DNA from: Kitasatospora sp. GP82
GTDB taxonomy: Bacteria > Actinomycetota > Actinomycetes > Streptomycetales > Streptomycetaceae
NCBI RefSeq assembly: GCF_029892105.1
Contig: NZ_JARZAJ010000021.1
Location: 62,001-126,000, forward strand
Direction: 5' to 3'
DNA: 64,000 nt
The notes under the pieces are model-generated. The model ran no database searches. It was not told the origin of the DNA and worked only from the letters and a program-made list of their open reading frames with translations. Both the position numbers and the translations under genes were made by a program. Below, in pieces: positions 16,994 to 28,086 of the stretch. Position 1 is the stretch's first letter, and every line of letters starts with the position of its first letter.

Positions 16994-17005
16994 AGCGGGC
17001 CACCT

Positions 17006-17524
17006 ATGTCAGATCTGACCCTGACGGTCATGCGGCTTGGTTTCCTCGCCGTGCTGTGGCTGTTCGTCATCGTCGCGGTGCAGGTGATCCGCAGTGATCT
17101 CTTCGGCACCAAGGTGAACCCGCGCTCCTCGCGCCGCGCCGCTGCGGCCCCCGCGCCGAGCGCCGCCGGACCGGGACGGGCCACCCAGTCGCAGCAGGCC
17201 GCACCCGCCCAGCCCCGGCAGCGCCGGGGCGCGCCGACCCAGCTGGTGGTCGTCCAGGGCTCGCTGGCCGGCACCACGGTCGCGCTGCAGGGCCAGACCA
17301 TCACCCTGGGCCGGGCGCACGACTCCACCATCGTGCTGGACGACGACTACGCCTCCTCCCGGCATGCCAGGATCTACCCGGATCAGACTGGGCAGTGGAC
17401 GGTCGAGGATCTAGGCTCCACCAACGGCACCTATCTGGACCGGCAGCGGCTCACCACGCCGACCCCGCTCCAGCCGGGCATGCCGATCCGTATCGGCAGG
17501 ACCGTCATCGAACTGCGGAAGTAG
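17006..17524 (+). CDS. fhaB: Membrane-anchored FHA protein FhaB
   Basis: The 172-residue protein has an N-terminal membrane helix (LGFLAVLWLFVIVAVQVIRS), a basic Ala/Pro linker and a C-terminal FHA domain (about 85-172) with TLGRAHDSTIVLDDDYASSR and DLGSTNGTYLDR. In mycobacteria the equivalent (FipA) is phosphorylated on its linker and links kinase signalling to FtsZ and wall enzymes. Twelve bases separate it from fhaA, so they form one transcript. Confidence 0.92.
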   Translation: MSDLTLTVMRLGFLAVLWLFVIVAVQVIRSDLFGTKVNPRSSRRAAAAPAPSAAGPGRATQSQQAAPAQPRQRRGAPTQLVVVQGSLAGTTVALQGQTITLGRAHDSTIVLDDDYASSRHARIYPDQTGQWTVEDLGSTNGTYLDRQRLTTPTPLQPGMPIRIGRTVIELRK

Positions 17525-17625
17525 TAGCGCATGAGGGACAGCATCCCGTTCAAGCCCGGCCGGGCACGCGGCTGCCACGCTGCCACCCTGGTGCGCGCCG
17601 ACGCCCTGAAGGGAGTCCGTTCCGC

Positions 17626-17694
17626 ATGACCGAGCGAATCATTGTGGCTGCGTCCGGCGAAGCCGCCGCTGAGCGAAGCGAGGCGGGGGCATGA
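17626..17694 (+). CDS. 22-codon leader ORF coupled to pstP
   Basis: An ATG at 17626 follows GAAGGGAG (17608-17614) by about 11 bases and codes for MTERIIVAASGEAAAERSEA plus two residues, ending in a TGA that overlaps the pstP ATG as ATGA. No family is recognised. Its good ribosome site and the overlap suggest that ribosomes reach pstP through this ORF. It could instead be an accident of the GAGCGAAGCGAG element that forms its end. Confidence 0.45.
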   Translation: MTERIIVAASGEAAAERSEAGA

Positions 17695-19298
17695 GTCTGG
17701 TGCTGCGCTTCGCGGCCGGTTCCCACAAGGGTCTGATCCGGGAAGGGAACGAGGACTCCGGCTACGCCGGCCCGCGTCTGCTGGCGGTGGCCGACGGCAT
17801 GGGCGGCGCGGCGGCCGGTGAGGTCGCCTCCTCCGAGGTGCTCGGCTCGATCGTCCGCCTCGACGAGGACATCCCGGGCGCCGATCTGCTCACCCTGCTC
17901 AAGGACGCGGTCCAGGTCGCCAACGACCGGCTTCGCCAGATGGTCGAGGAGGACCCGCAGCTCGAAGGCATGGGCTGCACCCTCACCGCCATGCTCTGGA
18001 CCGGTCAGCGGATGGGCCTGGTCCACATCGGTGACTCGCGCGCGTATCTGCTGCGCGACGGCAGCCTCAGCCAGATCACCCAGGACCACACCTGGGTGCA
18101 GCGTCTGGTGGACGAGGGCCGGATCACACCGGAGGAGGCCGAGACCCACCCGCAGCGCTCCCTGCTGATGCGCGCCCTGGACGGGCGCGGCCAGGTCGAG
18201 CCCGATCTGTCGATCCGTGACGTCCGGGCCGGGGACCGCTATCTGATCTGTTCCGACGGCCTGTCGGGACCGGTCAGCCACCAGACCCTGGAGGAGACAC
18301 TCGGGAGCTTCTACTCCCCGCAGCAGACCGTCCAGGAGCTGATCCAGCTCGCGCTGCGCGGCGGCGGCCCCGACAACATCACCTGCATCGTCGCGGACGT
18401 GATCGACGTCGGCGCCACCGACACCCTCAGCGGGCAGCTCGCCGACATCCCGGTGGTGGTCGGCGCGGTCGCCGACGCGCCGCCGTCCAGCGTGCACGAC
18501 CAGACCATCCTGAACACCCCGGCCGGCCGCGCCTCCGGTCTCGGCCGCCCCCCGCAGGGCCCGCAGGGCGCCTTCGGCCCGGCCTCCGGCTACGAGCAGC
18601 CGGGCTTCGGCCCCGCCGAGGGCTACGGCGACGGGTACGGCGACTCCCAGAGCGGCTACGGCGAGGCGCACGGTGCCTCCGGTGCGGCCGAGGCGCAGGC
18701 GTACGAGGACGACTACGAGGACGACGAGGACGGGCCGCGCCGCAAGGGCCGCTGGCTGAAGGTCTCGTTGGCCGTCGCCCTCACGCTCGGTCTGCTCGGT
18801 GGTGGCGGCTGGTTCGGCTGGCAGTGGACGCAGGGCCAGTACTACATCGGCGCCGACGGCGAGCATGTCGCGGTCTACCGTGGCGTCAACCAGAACCTGG
18901 CCGGGATCAGCCTCTCCTCGGTATACGAACAGCATGGCGACGTCGAGCTGAAGTACCTGCCGCCCTACCAGCGCAACCAGGTGGATCAGACCATCCAGGC
19001 CAAGAGCCTGGACGACGCCCATGAGCAGGTGAAGCGCCTCGGCGCCCAGGCGGCGGTCTGCAAGAAGATCGCCGAGGGCGCCAAGCCCGCGCAGGCCCCG
19101 GCCGCCTCGCCCAGCCCCGCGCCCACCGCGAGCAGTTCCGTCAGCAACGCCGGATACCTGGCCGCCCCGGCCCCGCCCGCCGAACGGCCCGCCAGCGGAA
19201 CCCCCGCGACCGGCAGCCCGTCCTCCACCACCCCCGGGGGCGCACCGACCCTCACCGAGCAGGAGCAGCAGTTGGCCCTCTCCTGCGCGACCCAGTGA
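17691..19298 (+). CDS. pstP: PP2C-family Ser/Thr phosphatase PstP
   Basis: The 535-residue protein has an N-terminal PP2C domain (about 1-240) with all metal motifs: GNEDSGYA, ADGMGGAAAGE, HIGDSRAYLL, CSDGLSGP and GGPDNITCIVAD. An acidic Gly/Tyr-rich linker follows, then one membrane helix (about 358-378: LKVSLAVALTLGLLGGGGWF) and an outer domain of about 150 residues ending in a Pro/Ser tail. It reverses phosphorylation by PknB and sits between fhaB and the rodA-like gene as in other actinobacteria. The start codon overlaps the stop of a 22-codon leader ORF. Confidence 0.95.
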   Translation: MSLVLRFAAGSHKGLIREGNEDSGYAGPRLLAVADGMGGAAAGEVASSEVLGSIVRLDEDIPGADLLTLLKDAVQVANDRLRQMVEEDPQLEGMGCTLTAMLWTGQRMGLVHIGDSRAYLLRDGSLSQITQDHTWVQRLVDEGRITPEEAETHPQRSLLMRALDGRGQVEPDLSIRDVRAGDRYLICSDGLSGPVSHQTLEETLGSFYSPQQTVQELIQLALRGGGPDNITCIVADVIDVGATDTLSGQLADIPVVVGAVADAPPSSVHDQTILNTPAGRASGLGRPPQGPQGAFGPASGYEQPGFGPAEGYGDGYGDSQSGYGEAHGASGAAEAQAYEDDYEDDEDGPRRKGRWLKVSLAVALTLGLLGGGGWFGWQWTQGQYYIGADGEHVAVYRGVNQNLAGISLSSVYEQHGDVELKYLPPYQRNQVDQTIQAKSLDDAHEQVKRLGAQAAVCKKIAEGAKPAQAPAASPSPAPTASSSVSNAGYLAAPAPPAERPASGTPATGSPSSTTPGGAPTLTEQEQQLALSCATQ

Positions 19299-19344
19299 CT
19301 CTGGCCCGTACGGGCCTACTCAGCCGTCGGGGAGCGGCCACCAC

Positions 19345-20811
19345 GTGAGCACCTTTGACCTGAGCAGCAGTCATACGACCAACGGTCGCCGCGGCGCGAG
19401 CGCCCGGCGCGCCGGCTCCGGCATGCGCTCCCGGCGCCGCGAGAACACCACCATCACCCCGCAGGGTGCGCCCAACCGGCGGAACACCGAGCTGACCCTG
19501 CTGGCCTTCGCGGTGCTGCTGCCGATGCTCGCGTACGCCAACGTCGGCCTTGCCATGGACAGGAAGCTGCCCACCGGCATGCTGGCGTACGGGGCCGGAA
19601 TGGGGGCGCTCGCCCTGGTCGCGCACCTGGTGATGCGCCGTTTCGCGCCCTACGCCGACCCGCTGCTGCTGCCGCTCGCCACCCTGCTCAACGGGCTCGG
19701 CCTGGTGATGATCTGGCGGCTCGACAAGGCCGGGAAGCTGCTGGCCAACAACTTCCCCGCCGCCAAGAACCAGCTGATGTGGTCGGGCCTGGCGATCGCC
19801 GGGTTCATCGGCGTCATCGTGCTGCTGAAGGACCACCGGATCCTGCAGCGCTACACCTACATCTCGATGGCCGTCGCCCTGGTGCTGCTCGCCGCACCCG
19901 CCTTCTTCCCCGCCCGCAAGGAGGACTACGGCGCCAAGATCTGGATCCACCTGGGCAGCTTCTCCCTCCAGCCCGGCGAGTTCGCCAAGATCATCCTGGC
20001 CGTCTTCTTCGCCGGCTACCTGATGGTGAAACGGGACGCCCTGGCCCTGGCCAGCCGCCGCTTCATGGGGATCTACCTCCCGCGCGGGCGCGACCTCGGC
20101 CCGATCATCGTGGTCTGGCTGCTCTCGATCCTGATCCTGGTCTTCGAGACCGACCTGGGCAGCTCCTTCCTCTTCTTCGGCCTGTTCGTGGTGATGCTCT
20201 ACGTCGCCACCGAGCGCACCAGCTGGATCGTCTTCGGCCTGCTGATGTCCGTCGGCGGCGCCGCCGTGGTCGCCACCTCGGAGCAGCACGTCAAGACCCG
20301 TATCGACGCCTGGCTCAACCCGATGGCCGCCTTCCGGACGAAGCCGCCGGCCGGCTCCACCGAGCAGATCGGCCAGACCCTGATGGCCTTCGGTTCGGGC
20401 GGCGTCACCGGCTCCGGACTCGGCCAGGGCCGCTCCTGGCTGATCCAGTTCGCCGCCAAGAGCGACTTCATCCTCGGCTCCTTCGGCGAGGAACTCGGCC
20501 TCACCGGCATGATGGCGCTCTTCCTGCTCTACGCCCTGGTCGTACAGCGCGGTCTGCGCACCGCCGTCGCCGCCCGTGACCCGTTCGGCAAGCTGCTCGC
20601 CGTCGGTCTCTCCTCGGCCTTCGCGCTCCAGGTATTCGTGGTGGCGGGCGGCGTCACCGGACTGATCCCGCTGACCGGTATGACCATGCCGTTCCTGGCC
20701 CAGGGCGGCTCCTCGGTGGTCGCCAACTGGGTGCTGATCGCCATCCTGCTGAAGATCAGCGACAGCGCCAGGCGCCCGTCCGCGGAACCGGTGCAGGCCG
20801 CCCAGGCGTGA
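19345..20811 (+). CDS. rodA: SEDS-family peptidoglycan glycosyltransferase (FtsW/RodA)
   Basis: The 488-residue protein has about 10-12 membrane helices beginning near residue 50 (LTLLAFAVLLPMLAYANVGL). SEDS hallmarks are seen: WIHLGSFSLQPGEFAKII (the W..PSE-type motif, here QPGEF), ETDLGSSFLFFG, the catalytic-loop region QTLMAFGSGGVTGSGLGQGR, and DFILGSFGEELGL. The enzyme polymerises lipid II together with a class B penicillin-binding protein; pbpA follows 88 bp downstream. In mycobacteria this cluster copy is called RodA. The GTG start follows GGGGAG by about 10 bases and gives a 45-residue basic N-terminus. Confidence 0.92.
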   Translation: MSTFDLSSSHTTNGRRGASARRAGSGMRSRRRENTTITPQGAPNRRNTELTLLAFAVLLPMLAYANVGLAMDRKLPTGMLAYGAGMGALALVAHLVMRRFAPYADPLLLPLATLLNGLGLVMIWRLDKAGKLLANNFPAAKNQLMWSGLAIAGFIGVIVLLKDHRILQRYTYISMAVALVLLAAPAFFPARKEDYGAKIWIHLGSFSLQPGEFAKIILAVFFAGYLMVKRDALALASRRFMGIYLPRGRDLGPIIVVWLLSILILVFETDLGSSFLFFGLFVVMLYVATERTSWIVFGLLMSVGGAAVVATSEQHVKTRIDAWLNPMAAFRTKPPAGSTEQIGQTLMAFGSGGVTGSGLGQGRSWLIQFAAKSDFILGSFGEELGLTGMMALFLLYALVVQRGLRTAVAARDPFGKLLAVGLSSAFALQVFVVAGGVTGLIPLTGMTMPFLAQGGSSVVANWVLIAILLKISDSARRPSAEPVQAAQA

Positions 20812-20899
20812 ACACCAGCACAGCCGTGGGCTGCACCATCATGAAGAGACATGCGGTTGAATCTGACCCAGTGACCGCACGAAGGAGGAGACCCGCCCA

Positions 20900-22360
20900 G
20901 TGAACAAGCCCATCCGACGGGTCTCGATCTTCTGCCTGGTCCTGATCCTCGCCCTGATGCTCCGCACCAACTGGGTCCAGGGCGTCCAGGCCGACACCTG
21001 GGCGAGCAACAGCCACAACGACCGCAACAAGTTCGACCGCTACGCCTACCCGCGCGGCAACATCATCGTGGCCGGACAGGCCGTAACCAAGTCCGACTTC
21101 GTCAACGGCCTCCGCTACAAGTACAAGCGCGCCTGGATCGACGGCCCGCTGTACGCACCGGTCACCGGGTACTCCACCCAGATGGGCCCGAGCAGCCAGC
21201 TGGAGAACCTGGAGGACGGCATCCTCTCCGGCACCGACTCCCGCCTGTTCTTCCGCAACACCCTCGACATGCTGACGGGCAAGCAGAAGCAGGGCGGCGA
21301 CGTCGTCACCACGATCAACCCCAAGGCACAGAAGGCCGCCTTCGACGGCCTGGGCGACAAGAAGGGCGCCGCGGTCGCCCTCGACCCGAAGACCGGCGCG
21401 ATCCTGGCACTGGTCTCGACGCCCTCGTACGACCCGACCACCTTCTCCGGTGGCACGGACGCGGACGGCGCGGCCAAGGCGGCGCTGGAGGCCGACCCGA
21501 ACAAGCCGATGGTCAACCGGGCGCTGCGGGAGACCTACCCGCCCGGGTCGACCTTCAAGCTGGTCACGGCCACCGCCGCCTTCGAGAACGGGATGTTCCA
21601 GGGCCCGGACGACAAGACCGACACCCCGAACCCGTACATCCTGCCCGGCACCAAGACCCCGCTGAAGAACGACAGCGACAACGAGCCCTGCGAGAACGCC
21701 ACCCTCAGGGACGCCCTGGCGGTCTCCTGCAACACCGTCTACGGCAAGATCGGCGCCGACCTGGGCAAGGACAAGCTGCGGGCCGAGGCCGAGAAGTTCG
21801 GCTTCAACAACGACAAGATCGACACCCCGATCCGCGCCGTCGCCAGCTACTTCCCCAAGAACTCCACTCCCGACGGCACCGCGATGGACGCCATCGGCCA
21901 GCACGACACCCGGGCCACCCCGCTGCAGATGGCCATGGTCGCTTCCGCCATCGCCAACAACGGCACCCTGATGCAGCCGTACCTGGTCAGCGAGGAGCGC
22001 TCGGCCAACCTCACCACCGTCTCCACGCACACCGAGCACCAGTTCAGCCAGCCGATGAAGCCCGAGACCGCGCAGAAGCTCCAGCAGCTGATGGAGAGCG
22101 TCGTCAAGGACGGCACCGGCAAGAAGGCCCAGATCGACGGCGTCACGGTCGGTGGCAAGACCGGTACCGCCCAGCACGGCCAGGACAACTCCGGCCTGCC
22201 CTTCGCCTGGTTCGTCTCCTACGCCAAGGGCGCCGACGGCCAGCAGGTCGCGGTCGCCGTGGTGGTCGAGGACGGTGCCGCATCGAGCAACGAGATCAGC
22301 GGCGGCAGCATCGCCGCCCCGATCGCCAAATCGGTGATGCAGGCCGTCCTCAACAAGTAG
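20900..22360 (+). CDS. pbpA: Class B penicillin-binding protein PbpA
   Basis: The 486-residue transpeptidase has one N-terminal membrane helix (VSIFCLVLILALMLRTNWVQ) and a dimerisation region. The catalytic domain carries SxxK at about residue 216 (PPGSTFKLV), SxN near 276 (AVSCNTVYG) and KTG near 420 (GGKTGTAQH). It cross-links peptidoglycan in partnership with the SEDS enzyme encoded just before it and is a likely PknB target as in mycobacteria. AAGGAGGAG before the ATG is strong. Confidence 0.95.
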   Translation: MNKPIRRVSIFCLVLILALMLRTNWVQGVQADTWASNSHNDRNKFDRYAYPRGNIIVAGQAVTKSDFVNGLRYKYKRAWIDGPLYAPVTGYSTQMGPSSQLENLEDGILSGTDSRLFFRNTLDMLTGKQKQGGDVVTTINPKAQKAAFDGLGDKKGAAVALDPKTGAILALVSTPSYDPTTFSGGTDADGAAKAALEADPNKPMVNRALRETYPPGSTFKLVTATAAFENGMFQGPDDKTDTPNPYILPGTKTPLKNDSDNEPCENATLRDALAVSCNTVYGKIGADLGKDKLRAEAEKFGFNNDKIDTPIRAVASYFPKNSTPDGTAMDAIGQHDTRATPLQMAMVASAIANNGTLMQPYLVSEERSANLTTVSTHTEHQFSQPMKPETAQKLQQLMESVVKDGTGKKAQIDGVTVGGKTGTAQHGQDNSGLPFAWFVSYAKGADGQQVAVAVVVEDGAASSNEISGGSIAAPIAKSVMQAVLNK

Positions 22361-22663
22361 GACCCGCCGAGTGACCCCTGAACGGATGGCAGGCTTGTCA
22401 CAATGGGACGCGGCCGGTCGATACCGGTCTGGTCTCAGCTGGCCGCCTGCCCCGGCAGGCTCTGGCAGGACCGGTAGCGTATCCGCAGCAGCGGGTGTGC
22501 CCGCCGCTCACCCACCGGCCTCGGCCATGGGGGGTCACCCCGGCCGAAGGCCGGGGCAGGGTCCGCCGTCACAGAACCACCGTGGCGGCGGTAGCGTCCA
22601 ACAGAGCGTGCGGGGACACCTACGTCACATCCTCACCAGGAGGTGAGGGAGAGGGTCGGAACT
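22361..22663. other. Intergenic region between pbpA and pknB
   Basis: The 303 bp contain a hairpin CCCCGGCC-GAA-GGCCGGGG (22538-22556) that could terminate or attenuate transcription from pbpA, plus other GGCCGG-rich repeats. I see no credible gene; a plus-strand frame of 91 codons there lacks coding character. A separate pknB promoter is likely. Confidence 0.45.
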
Positions 22664-24715
<2,052 letters not shown>

Positions 24716-24725
24716 CCCACGCTCG

Positions 24726-24765
24726 AATGCCGAAGGGGGCTGCACCCGCAGCCCCCTTCGGCATT
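24726..24765. terminator. Bidirectional terminator after pknB
   Basis: Perfect 18-bp inverted arms (24726-24743 and 24748-24765), core CCGAAGGGGGCTGC, around loop ACCC, starting AAT and ending ATT. It lies between convergent pknB and the Rha-like gene. Confidence 0.85.
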
Positions 24766-24772
24766 CCCCGCG

Positions 24773-25432
24773 CTACTGCCAGCGGCCCCGTCGGCGCCGT
24801 CCACCCCGGCAGGGAGCGGCACCCAGGGTGCAGAGCATGTCCACCCGGCCGCCCAGGGTGTGCACATCGCCCGCCGTGTCCGCGATCCGCACACTCGTCG
24901 CGGCGATCAGCGCCCGCTCCGCCTCCAACTGCCCGACCAGGCGTGCATACGCCTCGCGCAGCTCGGCCAGATCCGCCCGCGCCCCCGCGGCGGCCCGCTC
25001 GGCGATGTCGGCGACCACCGCCGCGGACCACCGTCCGCGCCCCTCGACGGCATCCAGCAGATGGCGACGGACCTGTCTGGCGACCTCGCTGTCCCGCAGC
25101 AGCATCGCCACGTTCAGCACCGCCCGGCGGGGGAAGACGAGCAGCCCACGGCCGGGAGAGTTTCCAGGGGCCGTGTCGACCCCTGGAAGCTCCTGCAGAT
25201 CAGCGCCCTTCAACAGGGCCATACCGCTCTGTGAGAGCTCCTCGCGATGCCGTCGGACCAGACTCCTGATGGCCTCCTCGTCGACCTCGAAGTAGTCGGC
25301 CAGCAGGGATCGCGTCAGATGCACCCCGTCCGGGAGCAACCGGAACACCTTGGCCCTGTCGAGGCTCTCCGTGTACTCCGCCAGGCTGCCGCGCATGGTC
25401 CGGGATTCGAGAAGTACGGCTTCGTGATCCAT
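24773..25432 (-). CDS. Rha-like putative DNA-binding protein, function unknown
   Basis: The 219-residue protein resembles a group common in streptomycetes. An N-terminal winged-helix-like part (RLLPDGVHLTRSLLADYFEV ... IRSLVRRHREEL) is followed by FPRRAVLNVAMLLRDSEVAR and QVRRHLLDAVEG, as in phage Rha/antirepressor-type domains, then a helical C-terminus. The ATG at 25432 (MDHEAVLLESRTMRG) follows GTGAGG by 9 bases. It sits between pknB and the sortases, where many relatives have nothing, so it looks like an insertion. A truncated, frameshifted copy lies near tRNA-Ile at 33.3-33.8 kb. DNA binding is inferred only. Confidence 0.65.
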   Translation of the reverse strand: MDHEAVLLESRTMRGSLAEYTESLDRAKVFRLLPDGVHLTRSLLADYFEVDEEAIRSLVRRHREELSQSGMALLKGADLQELPGVDTAPGNSPGRGLLVFPRRAVLNVAMLLRDSEVARQVRRHLLDAVEGRGRWSAAVVADIAERAAAGARADLAELREAYARLVGQLEAERALIAATSVRIADTAGDVHTLGGRVDMLCTLGAAPCRGGRRRRGRWQ

Positions 25433-25567
25433 CGGCGATCGCCTCACCCGTCGTCAGGCACCTGTTCTGCCGAACTGCCAACGACACCGGTTGACGGCGC
25501 GTCACCTTCCCGGCCCAGCGCACCGGATCACCCGACCGGCGTACGCCTCGATCCGTGCGTCAGCTCC

Positions 25568-26317
25568 TCAGCGCAGTTCCGGCGGCGGGGTCCGCTTCGC
25601 GTCCACGGCGTCCACCCGCAGCAGACTGCCCCACACCGCCATGCGGTACGTGGAGGTGTACACCGGGGTGCAGGTGGTCAGCGTGATGTACCGCCCGGGG
25701 GCCGAGTAGCCCGAGCCCATCGGGATGGGGGCGATGACGCCCGTGTCGTACTTGGAGGTCTGCGGCAGCGTGCTGTCGACCCGGTAGACGTACCACTTGT
25801 CCCTGGTCTCGACCACGATCGCGGCGCCCTTGTCGAGCCTGTCCAGGTCGTGGAACTTGGCGCCATGACCGTCCCGGTGGGCGGCGAGGGCGAAGTTGCC
25901 CTCCCCGTCCCAGGGCATCGCGGCCCGGTAGGGCTCCTCGTAGACCCCGGCCACACCCTCGTTGAGGACGTCGGTGCCGGTACCCATCCGGATCAGCACC
26001 TGGTAGTCCCGACCCAGCTCCGGGACGTGCAGGAAGCCCACGCCGTCCCCGGCCTCGTAGACCGGGGGCGGTGCCTCGGCAGGCGCGCCCGGGGTGGCGG
26101 GAGCGGACCAGCTCTCGCGCAGCCGGTCCGCCTGCTTCCCGGAGCGGCGCTCGGCGACCAGATCCGTCCACCACAGCGAGTACCCGACGAACAGGGCCAG
26201 CACCAGCCCGGCGGTGATCAGCAGCTCGCCGACCACGCCCACGACCGAGGCCCTGCGGCCACGACGCTCCCGTCGGCGCCGGTCAACTCGCGAGGGACCG
26301 TCCAGCACCATCTCCAT
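25568..26317 (-). CDS. srtE2: Class E sortase (SrtE2-like)
   Basis: The 249-residue enzyme has a basic N-terminus, one membrane helix (VVGELLITAGLVLALFVGYS) and an external sortase domain with catalytic His in ALAAHRDGHG, Cys in ITLTTCTP and Arg in STYRMAVWG. Class E sortases recognise LAxTG signals; in S. coelicolor the pair at this position anchors chaplins and is needed for aerial growth. It follows a second sortase gene by 30 bp. The srtE2 label rests on position next to pknB, not on alignment. Confidence 0.88.
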   Translation of the reverse strand: MEMVLDGPSRVDRRRRERRGRRASVVGVVGELLITAGLVLALFVGYSLWWTDLVAERRSGKQADRLRESWSAPATPGAPAEAPPPVYEAGDGVGFLHVPELGRDYQVLIRMGTGTDVLNEGVAGVYEEPYRAAMPWDGEGNFALAAHRDGHGAKFHDLDRLDKGAAIVVETRDKWYVYRVDSTLPQTSKYDTGVIAPIPMGSGYSAPGRYITLTTCTPVYTSTYRMAVWGSLLRVDAVDAKRTPPPELR

Positions 26318-26347
26318 GCCGCTGCCTCGCCCCTCACGTACCGGTGC

Positions 26348-27352
26348 CTAACCGTTGGTCAGCGCAGCGGGCTGCCCCTGACTCCTCGGCCGTTCGTCGA
26401 CCATCTTGCCAAAGACGATGAGCCTTCCCCTGGCACTGAACTCCGGCGTGCATGTCGTCATGGTGAGGTAGCGCCCCGGCTGGCTGAACGGCGAGCCCTT
26501 GGGGATCGGCTGGAGCACCGTGACATTGGACGGCGGGGTCTCCGGGATACCGCCCTCGACCTCGTAGGTGTAGAAGGAGGTCGCGGTCTCCACCACGATC
26601 TTGTCCCCGGGAACCAGCTGCCCGATCTTGCGGAAGGGCTGGCCGTGCGTGGTCCGGTGGGCGGCGACCGCGAAGTTGCCGCTCTTGTCGGCGGGCATCG
26701 CGGTGCCGGTGTAGTGCCCGACCAGGCCCTTGTCGAGGACCTGCTGCTTCTGGGTGCCCTCGGCGATCGGGTACTTCAGGCCGAGCTTGGGGATGTAGAT
26801 GATGGCGAAGCCCTGACCGGGCTCGAACGCCCCGGCCGGCTTGTCGGTGCTGCCCGGGGCGGGCGTCGGCTGCGGTCGGCTCCACTGCTGCTCCAGCTGG
26901 CTGCGGGTGCCGTCGGCGGAGGCGTCCGCCTGCACATTGGTCCACCACAGCTGGTACGAGACGAAGAGCAGCATCACCACGCCGAGGGTGATGAACAGCT
27001 CGCCGACCAGCCGGGCGGCGACCACCGCCTTGGACTCCTTGGGACGCGGCCGAGGGCCGCCGGCCCGCCCGCTCGCCCGTCGCCGCCCGTTGCCGGGGCG
27101 CACGGCCATCGGGCCCTGAGCGGCCCGCCGCCGCGCGGCCCGGCCGCCGCCCGGCTGTTCCTGACGACTGCTGTCGGGCGCCGGGCCTGCGGGTGTCGGG
27201 CTGTCGGCTACCGGGCGCAGTTGCAGCGTCTGCTCGCTCGGTGTCCAGGGGCGCTCCCCGGCGGGCTCGTAGACACCCCACTCGCCCGGACCGGCGTCCC
27301 ACCCGGGCCCTGCGCCTGTCTGCGCGCCCCCCTCCGGGCGCAGTGCCGTCAC
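26348..27352 (-). CDS. srtE1: Class E sortase (SrtE1-like)
   Basis: The 334-residue protein has about 110 Pro/Arg-rich residues inside the cell, then a membrane helix (LVGELFITLGVVMLLFVSYQL) and a sortase domain. Catalytic residues are His in VAAHRTTHG, Cys in LTMTTCTPEF and Arg in ARGRLIVFG. The long cytoplasmic tail is typical of actinobacterial class E enzymes. Its GTG starts only 4 bp after the pabA stop, so they share a transcript. The srtE1 label is by gene order. Confidence 0.88.
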   Translation of the reverse strand: MTALRPEGGAQTGAGPGWDAGPGEWGVYEPAGERPWTPSEQTLQLRPVADSPTPAGPAPDSSRQEQPGGGRAARRRAAQGPMAVRPGNGRRRASGRAGGPRPRPKESKAVVAARLVGELFITLGVVMLLFVSYQLWWTNVQADASADGTRSQLEQQWSRPQPTPAPGSTDKPAGAFEPGQGFAIIYIPKLGLKYPIAEGTQKQQVLDKGLVGHYTGTAMPADKSGNFAVAAHRTTHGQPFRKIGQLVPGDKIVVETATSFYTYEVEGGIPETPPSNVTVLQPIPKGSPFSQPGRYLTMTTCTPEFSARGRLIVFGKMVDERPRSQGQPAALTNG

Positions 27353-27356
27353 TCCG

Positions 27357-28019
27357 TCAGCTCCGGCCGATCACCGGGGCGAGCCCGGCCGAACGGCCCA
27401 CCGCGTCCGGACAGCCGCACTCCGCCAGCCAGTTGGCGAGCATTCGGTGCCCGCCCTCGGTGAGCACCGACTCGGGGTGGAACTGCACTCCCTCGACCGC
27501 GAGTTCGCGGTGCCGCAGCCCCATGATCACGCCACTCTCGGTCTGCGCGGTGACGACCAGGCTCTCGGGGACGGTGGCCGGCTCGACCGCGAGCGAGTGG
27601 TACCTGGTCGCGGTCATCGGCGAGGGCAGGCCCTCGAAGACACCACCGTCCTCATGGGTGACCAGTGAGGTCTTGCCGTGCAGCAGCTCGGGTGCCCGGT
27701 CGACCACCGCGCCGTACGCCACCGCGATGGACTGCAGTCCGAGGCAGACGCCGAACAGCGGCAGCCCGATGGACGCGCAGTGGTGCACCATCTCGATGCA
27801 CACCCCTGCCTCCTCGGGGGCCCCGGGCCCGGGGGAGAGCAGCACGCCGTCGAAACCGCGCTCACCGTCGCGGCGCACCGCGTGCTCGACCGTCACCTCG
27901 TCGTTGCGCACCACCTCGCAGGTGGCGCCCAGCTGGTACAGGTACTGGACGAGGTTGAAGACGAAGCTGTCGTAGTTGTCCACCACGAGGATCCGGGGTG
28001 AACTGCCGGCGGAGGTCAT
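27357..28019 (-). CDS. pabA: Aminodeoxychorismate/anthranilate synthase glutaminase subunit
   Basis: The 220-residue class I glutamine amidotransferase has the nucleophile Cys in FGVCLGLQSIAVAYG and the His-Glu pair in VQFHPESVLTEGG, plus the N-terminal ILVVDNYDSFVFNLVQYL. It supplies ammonia to a chorismate-using partner for p-aminobenzoate or anthranilate. No PabB/TrpE is in the window, so which product is made is open. The ATG at 28019 follows AGGAG by about 9 bases. The position next to the sortases is conserved in the group. Confidence 0.9.
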   Translation of the reverse strand: MTSAGSSPRILVVDNYDSFVFNLVQYLYQLGATCEVVRNDEVTVEHAVRRDGERGFDGVLLSPGPGAPEEAGVCIEMVHHCASIGLPLFGVCLGLQSIAVAYGAVVDRAPELLHGKTSLVTHEDGGVFEGLPSPMTATRYHSLAVEPATVPESLVVTAQTESGVIMGLRHRELAVEGVQFHPESVLTEGGHRMLANWLAECGCPDAVGRSAGLAPVIGRS

Positions 28020-28086
28020 ACGCGCGCTACTCCTGAGGTGCAGGTCCTGCCGGCCGGCAGGGGAGGTGCCAGAAAGCGGAGCCGGG

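Noticed and set aside
22371..22646. 91-codon ORF between pbpA and pknB
   Set aside because: No ribosome site, composition like intergenic DNA, and it runs into the pknB leader.
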